A DNA stretch of 64,000 nucleotides, taken from assembly GCA_964557005.1 (NCBI GenBank), contig CAZKYI010000003.1, forward strand, positions 62,001-126,000, read 5' to 3'. This stretch comes from JBECKS01 sp964557005 (lineage in GTDB: Bacteria; Pseudomonadota; Gammaproteobacteria; Pseudomonadales; JBECKS01). Both the position numbers and the translations under genes were made by a program. Shown here piece by piece: positions 37,597 to 46,032 of the stretch. Within the stretch, counting starts at the first letter, position 1. Each line of letters begins with the position of its first letter. The notes below the pieces were generated by a model. That model ran no database searches. It was not told where the DNA came from and was given only the letters and a program-made list of their open reading frames with translations.

Positions 37597-38643
37597 ATGA
37601 ATTTCAGTTTTTCACAAGACCAACTTCTGTTTCGTGACAGCGTGCGCGATTTTCTTGGCCATGAAGTCACACCCGAATTGATTCGTGAACTCTGGCAAAG
37701 TGATACGGGCCGTTCACCTGCCTTATGGGCACAACTGGCTGAACTGGGTTTAATCGGTATGCTGGTGAGTGAGGCCAATGGTGGTCTGGGTATGAATGAA
37801 GAAGACTTTATTCTGATTGCAGAAGAATGTGGCCGTGCTGCACTCCCCGAGCCTTTAATCGACAACGCCCTGCTGGCAGCTCCGCTGCTGGAAGCAATCA
37901 ACCATCCATTAACAAATTCTTGTTTGGGAAAAATGATTTCGGGCGAAAGTCAGGTGGCCATTGCCCACCCGATTAACTTGTTAGTCAGTGACGCACACAC
38001 CGCCGATCTAATTCTGATTTTCCACAATGATGAAATTCATGCTTGCACACAGCAGCAGATTTCTTTAATTGCACAGGAAAGCGTTGACCCTTCACGCAGA
38101 ATTTTCAAAGTCGAAGCCAATACCAGCACTGCTACCTGTGTTGCACAGGGCGAACCCGCCAGACAACTGGCACAGCATACCCAAAATCGCGGTGCGCTGG
38201 CGGTTGCAGCGCAACATTTGGGCTTGGCACAAGCCATGGTGGCGCAATGTGTCGCTTACACCAGCGAACGCAAACAATTTGGTCAGGCGATTGGTTCGTT
38301 TCAAGCAGTAAAACATCACATGGCCAACGTCGCTGTGAAATATGAATTTGCCAAGGCGGTGGTTTATCGTGCTGCGCATTCTCTGGCGACACAGCACACC
38401 GATGCAGCGGTGCATGTCGCACATGCAAAAATTGCTGCCAGTGAAGCGGCTCTACTTGCCGCAAAACATGGCATTCAGGTGCATGGCGCAATGGGTTACA
38501 CCTGGGAAGTGAATTTACACATCTGGATGAAAAAAGCGTGGGCGCTGGACAACACCTGGGGTAGCGTTGGTTATCAGAAAAAATACATTGCGCAAAAAGT
38601 GTTTGCCGATACCGATAAAATCGGTGCCGGTTTTTGTTTTTAG
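37597..38643 (+). CDS. Acyl-CoA dehydrogenase, short partner subunit
   Basis: 348 residues, shorter than typical (about 380), with RBS AGGGGATA overlapping the end of the previous gene. It has the N-terminal helical domain (FSFSQDQLLFRDSVRDFL), a reduced middle domain, and the C-terminal helical domain (TSERKQFGQAIGSFQAVKHHMANVA; GIQVHGAMGYTWE). The usual FAD-loop SEPGAGSD motif is absent, as expected for the non-catalytic or half-site subunit of alpha2beta2 steroid ACADs. It is the last gene of the first plus-strand block. Confidence 0.82.
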   Translation: MNFSFSQDQLLFRDSVRDFLGHEVTPELIRELWQSDTGRSPALWAQLAELGLIGMLVSEANGGLGMNEEDFILIAEECGRAALPEPLIDNALLAAPLLEAINHPLTNSCLGKMISGESQVAIAHPINLLVSDAHTADLILIFHNDEIHACTQQQISLIAQESVDPSRRIFKVEANTSTATCVAQGEPARQLAQHTQNRGALAVAAQHLGLAQAMVAQCVAYTSERKQFGQAIGSFQAVKHHMANVAVKYEFAKAVVYRAAHSLATQHTDAAVHVAHAKIAASEAALLAAKHGIQVHGAMGYTWEVNLHIWMKKAWALDNTWGSVGYQKKYIAQKVFADTDKIGAGFCF

Positions 38644-38661
38644 AAAGGTTTTATAAAAAAG

Positions 38662-40326
38662 TTAGTGGCTTGTATGAAAAGCGATCACCAGCACTAGCAA
38701 ATAAACATTCATCAAAGATAAGGCCAACACCACCGTGGCACGTGTAGCAGCACGATTGATTGCCAGATAAAACATCACTGCCAGAATCACCAAACCCCAT
38801 AGAAACAAGCTGTGTGCTTTTATTTGACAAACCCAATACACCGGAATCAGCATGCACACACTCAGTGCCAAAGTATAAATTCTGTGAAATTTTTCAATTC
38901 CTTTGCCCTTTTTTAACAACAAGGTATACGCGGTTTGATAACCCGCCTGTCTGTCACTCTCAATATCCTTGTAATCCTTAATCACCGACAAAATTGACCA
39001 GCCACCAAATACAAAAAAAATCATCCATGCGGTACTACTTGTGAATACTTCCGCATACAGTTGCGGTGTGATTATCCCCACTTCACGGATTCGCTCGAAA
39101 GATTCCACATTCAGCGCATCACCAGACAAACCATAATGAATGGCAATCATCATGCCCAAACCACCCAGAAATGCACTCAAACCGGCAATGCCTTCTATTT
39201 TATAATTAGTGGGGAAATACTGCTTGCCTCGATACATATCATAGTTATAAAGAATTGCTACCAGCTTGAATAACAGCAACATGTAACCTGAAAAATGGCC
39301 ACTGAAAATCAACAGTAATACCAGCAGTGCTGTCACTATATTCAAGAAAGCAACATCATCTTTGTTAACATAAAGTTTATTCTGCTGCTGCGTATATTCA
39401 TTTCTATCAAAATAATCATTTTGCGCAATCACCATCAAGGCAGCCAGAAAAAATATCAAGGCAATAAACAGGGCATACACATCCAGAGGACTATGCAAGC
39501 TATAACCTAACAAGCAGGTCAATACTACTGGAATGGCATGATTGATTCTTTTCAGCAACCCGATAAACAAAGCCGGATTCAGGCAAAAATAAATCACCAC
39601 ACACAGCAGCAGTTGAAAGAAGGACACCTGTACAGGCGGGCTAAAACCGCCCAGATTTTGCCCTTGCAGTTGTAAATGTTCAAAAGGGCTAACACTGCTC
39701 TCCATCAGGCCAAATGTTTGTCTGGCAAGCAGTGGAAAAGCGCCGCCATAAAAAAATACCGCCAGATAACCAAGTACAGCCGCGCCCACGCTTTTATACC
39801 AACTGACGGTTTTCAACTTCACCACCACCGCTACAAAAAATATGGTGATAAACAAAGTGCTCGCTTCTCCCAACGGAACCTTTGCTTCCTTGTTATAAAT
39901 CCACCAATACCAATCCTGCTCAAATTTGGTCACATAGCCATATTTGAATTCCCCTACGCCATAAATCAATACATCAATCAGGGGTGGAAAAATGCCCAGA
40001 AATACGCCAATCAACACCAGAGGCACCAACTGTTTCCAGGGCATATCCCGAATAAAAACATGCAAAATCAGCACATAAATAAAAATACAATGCAGGTAGA
40101 ACACCAGATGCTGAACGAGTGAAACATTCAGCGACAGCAGGCTTTTATGCGCAAGAATCACCTCCAGCGAATAGCGCATAATGCCGACAAAAGCTGCAAA
40201 AATGGCTACTACATAAAAGTTGTAGGTTTTCTTTTCCTGAATCGCGATGATATTCAAAACCCAGCGCGCCGGAAGGAAAGGTAAAATTTTTATTACCGCG
40301 ATAAAGTTTACTAAAAGCTGGTTCAT
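38662..40326 (-). CDS. UbiA-superfamily prenyltransferase with long N-terminal membrane domain
   Basis: 554 residues, nearly twice the usual UbiA size. The C-terminal about 280 residues carry both aspartate-rich motifs: NDYFDRNE at 303-310 and DYKDIESD at 451-458, followed by RQAGYQT. The N-terminal about 270 residues hold six to seven further hydrophobic helices and a tryptophan-rich loop (EQDWYWWIYNKEAKVP); I recognise no family there. UbiA enzymes move prenyl or other lipid groups using Mg-diphosphate. RBS AAGG. It lies 70 bp downstream of the HTH-PRTase gene on the same strand, against the direction of the steroid genes. Confidence 0.72.
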   Translation of the reverse strand: MNQLLVNFIAVIKILPFLPARWVLNIIAIQEKKTYNFYVVAIFAAFVGIMRYSLEVILAHKSLLSLNVSLVQHLVFYLHCIFIYVLILHVFIRDMPWKQLVPLVLIGVFLGIFPPLIDVLIYGVGEFKYGYVTKFEQDWYWWIYNKEAKVPLGEASTLFITIFFVAVVVKLKTVSWYKSVGAAVLGYLAVFFYGGAFPLLARQTFGLMESSVSPFEHLQLQGQNLGGFSPPVQVSFFQLLLCVVIYFCLNPALFIGLLKRINHAIPVVLTCLLGYSLHSPLDVYALFIALIFFLAALMVIAQNDYFDRNEYTQQQNKLYVNKDDVAFLNIVTALLVLLLIFSGHFSGYMLLLFKLVAILYNYDMYRGKQYFPTNYKIEGIAGLSAFLGGLGMMIAIHYGLSGDALNVESFERIREVGIITPQLYAEVFTSSTAWMIFFVFGGWSILSVIKDYKDIESDRQAGYQTAYTLLLKKGKGIEKFHRIYTLALSVCMLIPVYWVCQIKAHSLFLWGLVILAVMFYLAINRAATRATVVLALSLMNVYLLVLVIAFHTSH

Positions 40327-40396
40327 TATTTACCTTTTAAAATTAATTGCTTTGTTTTCGTAATAATCTTTTTACGCAGGGGTTTCTGTTCACTGA

Positions 40397-41392
40397 TTAA
40401 ATTTCATTAATCACTTCAAAACCTTTCAAACTTCCTGTAATCGCATAGCCTATTATAATTTTAACACCACTGGCTTTCAGTTTTTGTGCGATGGCATTAA
40501 TGGTAGCGCCCGATCCTACTGCATCATCAATCACAAGAACGCACTTGAAATGTGTTTTCTGGTTTTTAAGAAAAATAGTGCCTTGAGCATTTTCAATACG
40601 ATCATGCAATTTTTGCAAGGTTTTTTGTGCAACAGGTGCACCTGAAAAAATTTTGAGCAATTCGAGCTTTGGTAAAGGTAAATCCAGAAATCGTTCAAAC
40701 TCTTTCAGGAAAGCAACTTTTCTTGGAATGGAATGCGGTGCAAAAACCATGGCTTCAATTTTATGCTGCTTAATTAATGTATTCAGTGAATCTCTACATT
40801 CATTTGCAAGTAACTTTATAGTTTGAAGGTCTTGACCACTCTTTCCCAGAAAAACCCTTTGGCCAAATTTTGTCTTGCCGAATTTCGGTAAGCTGTAAAA
40901 TTCCTGATAGTACAAAGCATCAACATAGGATTTTCCGAAAGTATCTTTCAGTTTGAAAGTTGCATCTATCAGCCCATGTTTGGCTTTGAAGTTTTTACTA
41001 AATTCTTTATGGCTACTGACATATTCACCAGCCAATTTTTCCAGATTTTTCGCTTGTCCTGTTTTTTCAGCCCACCACACAAAACCATCAAAACCCTCAA
41101 GCACCTCACCATTAGGTTTTACAGTAAGATAGTGTTGCTCAATATAGCTTGAGAGTTTTTGAGGAAAGGCTGATAGCACCAGAGTTTTCTGCTGCTGACC
41201 TTCCTGATTCACCACATAAAGCACTCTGGGTGCGCGCCCAAGCTTCTTTAGCTTTCCTTCTTCCAACAAAGCCTTTAAATGTCTGTGAACCATTTGCGGG
41301 CTAATGCCCAACTGTTTACTGATTTCAGCAGACGAGGCTTCTCTATTTTGTTGAACAAACTCAAAGAGTTGCTGTTTTGTATTGGTCTTCAT
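40397..41392 (-). CDS. HTH regulator fused to a phosphoribosyltransferase-fold domain
   Basis: 331 residues. Residues about 5-60 form a winged helix-turn-helix (SSAEISKQLGISPQMVHRHL). The C-terminal domain ends with a PRPP-binding loop, VLVIDDAVGSGAT at 285-297, as in type I phosphoribosyltransferases. This architecture recalls Bacillus PurR, where the PRTase fold senses PRPP rather than catalysing. The region between (65-270) is unfamiliar and rich in Lys/Phe. There is no ribosome-binding site; a perfect palindrome ends two bases before the ATG, suggesting autoregulation and perhaps a leaderless mRNA. Base composition is AT-rich compared with the flanking steroid genes. Confidence 0.75.
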   Translation of the reverse strand: MKTNTKQQLFEFVQQNREASSAEISKQLGISPQMVHRHLKALLEEGKLKKLGRAPRVLYVVNQEGQQQKTLVLSAFPQKLSSYIEQHYLTVKPNGEVLEGFDGFVWWAEKTGQAKNLEKLAGEYVSSHKEFSKNFKAKHGLIDATFKLKDTFGKSYVDALYYQEFYSLPKFGKTKFGQRVFLGKSGQDLQTIKLLANECRDSLNTLIKQHKIEAMVFAPHSIPRKVAFLKEFERFLDLPLPKLELLKIFSGAPVAQKTLQKLHDRIENAQGTIFLKNQKTHFKCVLVIDDAVGSGATINAIAQKLKASGVKIIIGYAITGSLKGFEVINEI

Positions 41393-41393
41393 G

Positions 41394-41420
41394 GTTTATA
41401 GTTTAGTGTAAACTATAAAC
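41394..41420. promoter_or_regulatory. Perfect 12-bp palindrome at the start of the HTH-PRTase gene
   Basis: GTTTATAGTTTA and TAAACTATAAAC are exact reverse complements separated by GTG. The site lies one base upstream of the minus-strand start codon (41392), where the ribosome-binding site should be. A further half-like TATAG follows at 41421-41425. The strongest reading is an operator for the adjacent regulator. Confidence 0.8.
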
Positions 41421-41509
41421 TATAGTAAAACTAAAATTCCTCCTTCCAGATTCACAAAATAACCACGAGCTTCATATAAAAGGATGACGCTGTGTTCAGT
41501 ACATCAGCA

Positions 41510-41553
41510 TATAATATATAGCCTTATAAGTAGTTGATTTTGCTAAGCAAAAT
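41510..41553 (+). promoter_or_regulatory. Promoter -10 and downstream inverted repeat of the thiolase operon
   Basis: TATAAT at 41510-41515 is a consensus -10 box; no good -35 is seen at the right distance. A perfect inverted repeat, ATTTTGC-TAA-GCAAAAT, lies at 41537-41553, downstream of the expected transcription start and before the GGAGAAG ribosome-binding site. Such a position suits a roadblock operator controlling the second catabolic block. Confidence 0.5.
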
Positions 41554-41580
41554 TCCTGACAGTACGCTGGAGAAGAAAGT

Positions 41581-42732
41581 ATGGCCGAAGCCTACATCGT
41601 AGACGCAGTACGCACCCCCACTGGTCGCCGCAAAGGTGGCCTCGCTCATATCCACGGTGCTGATTTGGGTGCCCATGTGCTTAAAGCCATTGTGGAACGC
41701 AATGGCATTCCCGATGCGGACTATGACGATGTGATTTTCGGCTGCGTGGATACCATTGGCCCTTTGGCAGGCGACATCGCACGCACTTGCTGGTTAGCGG
41801 CAGGTTTGGATCAGGGCGTTCCTGGCACCACGATTGATCGTCAATGTGGTTCATCGCAACAAGCGGTGCATTTTGCCGCACAAGCGATTATGGCAGGCGT
41901 GAACGATGTGGTGATTGCCGGTGGTGTACAAACCATGACGCAGATTCCGATTTCTTCCGCCATGACCTGCGCCCAGCCACTCGGTTTCAATGACCCTTTT
42001 TCCGGCTCCAAAGGCTGGGTAGCGCGTTACGGTGCGGAGCCACCAACACAATTTAATTCCGCGCAAATGATTGCCGACAAATGGAATATCAGCCGCAAGG
42101 AGCTGGAAGTGTTTGCTCTGGAGTCACACAGGCGAGCACTGCAAGCGATACGCGAAGGCCGTTTTGAAAAAGAAATTATGCCGCTGGAAGGTGTGACACA
42201 CGATGAAACTCCGCGCGAAAGTACGCTGGAAAAAATGGCTGAACTGGATTTTTTATTCGGTTGCGACAAGGTAACGGCCGCTGTTTCGAGCCAAACCTGT
42301 GATGCTGCCAGTGCCATGTTGCTGGTTTCAGAAGCGGCCTTGAAAAGATACAACTTAACCCCTCGTGCACGTATTCATCACATGAGTGTGCGTGCGGATG
42401 ACCCCGTGTGGATGCTCACTGCGCCGATTCCTGCGACACAACGCGCACTGAAGATGGCAGGCATGAGCTGGAATGATATTGATTTGGTGGAAATCAACGA
42501 AGCCTTTGCATCCGTAGTGATGGCATGGTTAAAAGAAACGGGCTATCCACATGAACGTACCAATGTAAATGGTGGCGCGATTGCTCTGGGACACCCGCTC
42601 GGCGCAACTGGCACCAAACTGATGACTACGCTTTTGCACGAGCTGGAAAGAACAGGCGGACGTTTTGGTCTGCAAACCATGTGTGAAGGTGGCGGGCAGG
42701 CAAATGTCACCATTATTGAAAGATTAGGGTAG
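41581..42732 (+). CDS. fadA6: Acetyl-CoA acetyltransferase family thiolase, FadA6-like
   Basis: 383 residues with all classical thiolase residues: nucleophile Cys89 in DRQCGSSQQAVHF, NEAFA near 302, GHPLGATG for the catalytic histidine, and CEGGGQA for the second cysteine. In the HIP pathway FadA6 performs the thiolysis after ring C opening. It starts the second plus-strand block of five genes with tight spacing (4 bp to the SDR). Confidence 0.85.
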   Translation: MAEAYIVDAVRTPTGRRKGGLAHIHGADLGAHVLKAIVERNGIPDADYDDVIFGCVDTIGPLAGDIARTCWLAAGLDQGVPGTTIDRQCGSSQQAVHFAAQAIMAGVNDVVIAGGVQTMTQIPISSAMTCAQPLGFNDPFSGSKGWVARYGAEPPTQFNSAQMIADKWNISRKELEVFALESHRRALQAIREGRFEKEIMPLEGVTHDETPRESTLEKMAELDFLFGCDKVTAAVSSQTCDAASAMLLVSEAALKRYNLTPRARIHHMSVRADDPVWMLTAPIPATQRALKMAGMSWNDIDLVEINEAFASVVMAWLKETGYPHERTNVNGGAIALGHPLGATGTKLMTTLLHELERTGGRFGLQTMCEGGGQANVTIIERLG

Positions 42733-42736
42733 AAAC

Positions 42737-43624
42737 ATGAACTCACTTTTGAAAAACAGAGTTGCCATTATAACCGGTGCTGGAGGCGGACTGGGTGCTG
42801 CTCATGCCAGAGTATTGGCAGCCGAAGGCTGTGCCGTGATTGTCAATGACATCAACGAAGCGGCTGCACAGAAAGTAGTCGATGAAATTATCAACAAGGG
42901 CGGAAAAGCTGCCGTCAATACGTCTGATATTACCAACTATGCTGATAGTGAGAATGCTGTTAAGCAAGCCATCGAAACTTTTGGCGGACTTGATATTGTT
43001 GTTAACAATGCAGGCATCAATCGGGATCGCATGTTTGCTTCGATGAGCGAAGCCGAATGGGATGCCATTATGTCCGTGCATTTAAAAGGGCACTTCTGCA
43101 TTTCTTCCCATGCGGTACATTACTGGCGCGACCTTAAGAAAGCGGGAGAAGCCGTCGATGCACGCATCATCAACACCACATCAGGCGCTGGCTTGCAGGG
43201 CTCCATCGGGCAATCCAATTATGCTGCCGCCAAAGGTGGCATTGCAGCCTTAACCTTGAATCAGGCAGCAGAACTCTATCGTTACGGCATTACCGCCAAC
43301 GCCATTGCACCCGCTGCGCGCACCGGCATGACCACCGCCGTGGCAGAGATGGCCGAACGCATGAAAGCACCCGAAGATGGCAGCTTTGATTACTGGGCAC
43401 CGGAAAATGTGTCCAGCCTGGTGGCGTGGTTAGCTTCGGGTGAATCGATTACCGTGACTGGCCGTGTATTTGAATGCGAAGGCGGGAAAATTTCAATCAG
43501 TGATGGCTGGCGCACCACCGAAGGCGTAGACAAAGGCGCACGTTGGCAACCATCAGAAGTTGGACAGGCAATGAAGACCTTGTTTGAAAAAGAAGTTCCC
43601 GCACAGAAGGTTTGGGGCACTTGA
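42737..43624 (+). CDS. SDR of the MFE-2-like 3-hydroxyacyl-CoA dehydrogenase type
   Basis: 295-residue short-chain dehydrogenase with the loop TGAGGGLG, NNAGINRD, a serine in NTTSGAGLQGS and catalytic YAAAK. The extra C-terminal segment (ESITVTGRVFECEGGKISISDGW) is characteristic of multifunctional-enzyme-2-like SDRs that oxidise 3-hydroxyacyl-CoA, such as Rv3548c in the mycobacterial KstR2 regulon. It probably acts in side-chain beta-oxidation of the HIP-CoA ester. Confidence 0.82.
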   Translation: MNSLLKNRVAIITGAGGGLGAAHARVLAAEGCAVIVNDINEAAAQKVVDEIINKGGKAAVNTSDITNYADSENAVKQAIETFGGLDIVVNNAGINRDRMFASMSEAEWDAIMSVHLKGHFCISSHAVHYWRDLKKAGEAVDARIINTTSGAGLQGSIGQSNYAAAKGGIAALTLNQAAELYRYGITANAIAPAARTGMTTAVAEMAERMKAPEDGSFDYWAPENVSSLVAWLASGESITVTGRVFECEGGKISISDGWRTTEGVDKGARWQPSEVGQAMKTLFEKEVPAQKVWGT

Positions 43625-43630
43625 TAAACT

Positions 43631-44776
43631 ATGGAATTTTCCTTCACTGAAGAACAAAAACTTATTCAGGAAAGCGCCGATGCTTTTCTGGCCGACGTTT
43701 CTTCATCGGAAGCAGTTCGCACAGTGATGAATACCGAATTGGGTTATGACTCCGAAGTCTGGCAACAAATTTGTCAGGACATGGTGTGGCCAGCACTGCA
43801 TATTCCTGAAAGCTATGGCGGCATGGGTTTAGGCTATGTCGAACTGGCAGTGCTGCTGGAGCAAATGGGTAAGCACCTGTTATGTTCACCCTTTTTCTCA
43901 ACCGTCTGTCTCGCAGGTAATGCCCTGTTATTGGCAGGTACGCAGTCACAAAAACAACATTATCTTGGAAAAATTGCTGACGGCTCTCTCACTGCCACGC
44001 TCGCCTTTCAAGGAAAAAATAATGAGTGTGGTGCACAAGCCATTACCTGCACTCACGAAAAAACAAATGGGCAATTCGTACTTAACGGTGAGTATCACTA
44101 TGTTCCCAATGGTCACAGCGTTGATGTCATCATCGCTGCTGCAAAAAATACGTCTGGCGAAATCGCTTTATTTTTAATCGATGCCCAAACCAGGGGATTA
44201 ACACGCACTTACACGGCCTCGATGGATCAAACCAAAAAGCAGGCAAAACTGATTCTTGAAAATGTCACACTCCCTCAAGAAGCACTGCTGAAAGAAAATG
44301 CAAACCATGATTTTGAACAGTTACTCGCACTGGCTGCCATTGCGGTTTCGGCAGAGCAACTTGGCGGCATACAAAAAGTGCTGGATATGACGGTGGCTTA
44401 CACCAAGGAGCGCGTACAGTTTAATCGCCCCATCGCCAGTTTTCAGGCGGTGAAACATAAGGCTGCCGACATGATGGTAAAAGCCGAATGTGCAAAATCT
44501 GCTGTGTATTATGCTGCCTGCATTGCGCAAAACTTTTTGGAAAATAAAACCGATGAATTGGCAAATGAGTTATTGGAAGCAGCAGCGATTGCCAAAAATT
44601 ATTGTTCCGATGCCTACTTTTTTAATGCAGGGTGTGCCATTCAATTACATGGCGGCGTGGGTTTTACCTGGGAATATGATGTGCATTTATATTTCAAACG
44701 TGCGAAGTCATCAGAAAATTATTTGGGTAATGCAGCACAGCACCGAGAAAAAATTGCACAGCTTCTACTGGATTGA
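43631..44776 (+). CDS. Acyl-CoA dehydrogenase, second pair, first subunit
   Basis: 381 residues with the ACAD helical N-terminus (FSFTEEQKLIQESADAFL), a middle domain in which the SEPGAGSD FAD motif is not recognisable, and the C-terminal segment VQFNRPIASFQAVKHKAAD plus QLHGGVGFTWEYDVHLYFKRA. Like the 37597 gene it looks like the partner subunit of a heterotetramer. The catalytic-type partner starts 9 bp downstream. It is likely to work on the ring-opened CoA esters (FadE31/32/33-type step), which is inference from context. Confidence 0.8.
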   Translation: MEFSFTEEQKLIQESADAFLADVSSSEAVRTVMNTELGYDSEVWQQICQDMVWPALHIPESYGGMGLGYVELAVLLEQMGKHLLCSPFFSTVCLAGNALLLAGTQSQKQHYLGKIADGSLTATLAFQGKNNECGAQAITCTHEKTNGQFVLNGEYHYVPNGHSVDVIIAAAKNTSGEIALFLIDAQTRGLTRTYTASMDQTKKQAKLILENVTLPQEALLKENANHDFEQLLALAAIAVSAEQLGGIQKVLDMTVAYTKERVQFNRPIASFQAVKHKAADMMVKAECAKSAVYYAACIAQNFLENKTDELANELLEAAAIAKNYCSDAYFFNAGCAIQLHGGVGFTWEYDVHLYFKRAKSSENYLGNAAQHREKIAQLLLD

Positions 44777-44785
44777 CAACCATTT

Positions 44786-46009
44786 ATGAAACTTGGTTTT
44801 AGCAAAGAAGACGAACAATTCCGCAACGAAATTGCCAACTGGTTGAAACACAACCTGTGCGGTGAATTTGAAGCATTGCGTTTCCGTGGTGGGCCAGGTG
44901 ATGAACACATGTTTCATGCAGAACGTTTGGCATGGGAAAAACGCATGGCCGAAGGTGGCTGGACCTGCATCGGCTGGCCAAAACAATACGGTGGCAGGGG
45001 TTGTTCCATTGCACAGCAAGTTATTTTTAACGAAGAATATGCACGCGCAGGTGGCCCCGGGCGTGTCGGGCACATTGGTGAAGGTTTGGCAGGCCCGACC
45101 ATTATTGCCTTCGGCAGCGAAGCACAAAAGCAGCGCTTTCTGCCCAAAATTGTTTCAGGCGAAGAACTCTGGTGTCAGGGTTATTCGGAACCTTCTGCCG
45201 GTTCTGATTTGGCCAATGTCAAAACCAGAGCAGTGTTTGATGAAAGCAGAAACACATGGCTGATTAGCGGCCAAAAAGTCTGGACTTCTCTCGCACACGA
45301 GGCCGATTGGTGTTTTGTGATTGCACGTACCGACCCCGCTTCTTCTGCACACAAGGGTTTAGGCTTTTTTTTGGTGCCGATGCACCAGTGCGGCGTTGAA
45401 GTTCGCCCGATTACGCAGCTCACTGGCACTTCAGAATTCAACGAGGTTTTTTTCGACAATGCGCAGTGTGATGCCGACCATATTGTCGGCAAAGCAGATG
45501 AAGGCTGGAAAGTGGCGATGGGCTTGCTGGGTTTTGAGCGCGGCGTTTCAACCCTCGGCCAGCAAATGCAATTCCAGAATGAATTGAATCAGGTGATTGA
45601 AATTGCCAAACGCAATGGCAGTGCCAAAGACCCTGTGATTCGCCAACGCATTGCCGATGCGTGGACGGGTTTGAAAATCATGCGCTACAACTCCTTGCGC
45701 ATGTTGTCGAACGACTCTTCATCAGAAAAGGGAGATGGTTCTTTACAGAAAGAAGCCATGATTTACAAATTGTATTGGGCAAGCTGGCATCGCAATATGG
45801 GCAAGCTGGCAATGGACGTTCTGGGCAATGAGAGTGAATTGTTAGACGAACCGACTTCACATACAGACAAGGAGCATTACCTGTTGAATCGCTTGCAATC
45901 CATGTATTTGTTTACACGCTCCGATACCATTTATGGTGGCACCAACCAGATACAACGTAACATTATTGCAGAGCGGGCATTGGGTATGCCGAAAGAACCG
46001 AAAATTTAA
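44786..46009 (+). CDS. Acyl-CoA dehydrogenase, second pair, catalytic-type subunit
   Basis: 407 residues with intact FAD/substrate motifs: CQGYSEPSAGSDLAN, GQKVWTSLAHEADW and a C-terminal IYGGTNQIQRNIIAERALGMP. Glycine stands where medium-chain ACADs carry the catalytic glutamate, as in other actinobacterial-type steroid FadEs. The pairing with the 43631 product mirrors the alpha2beta2 dehydrogenases of steroid catabolism. A serine/glycine-rich insertion (NDSSSEKGDGS) lies near residue 310. Confidence 0.82.
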   Translation: MKLGFSKEDEQFRNEIANWLKHNLCGEFEALRFRGGPGDEHMFHAERLAWEKRMAEGGWTCIGWPKQYGGRGCSIAQQVIFNEEYARAGGPGRVGHIGEGLAGPTIIAFGSEAQKQRFLPKIVSGEELWCQGYSEPSAGSDLANVKTRAVFDESRNTWLISGQKVWTSLAHEADWCFVIARTDPASSAHKGLGFFLVPMHQCGVEVRPITQLTGTSEFNEVFFDNAQCDADHIVGKADEGWKVAMGLLGFERGVSTLGQQMQFQNELNQVIEIAKRNGSAKDPVIRQRIADAWTGLKIMRYNSLRMLSNDSSSEKGDGSLQKEAMIYKLYWASWHRNMGKLAMDVLGNESELLDEPTSHTDKEHYLLNRLQSMYLFTRSDTIYGGTNQIQRNIIAERALGMPKEPKI

Positions 46010-46032
46010 CAAATACAATTACCGGAAAATTT

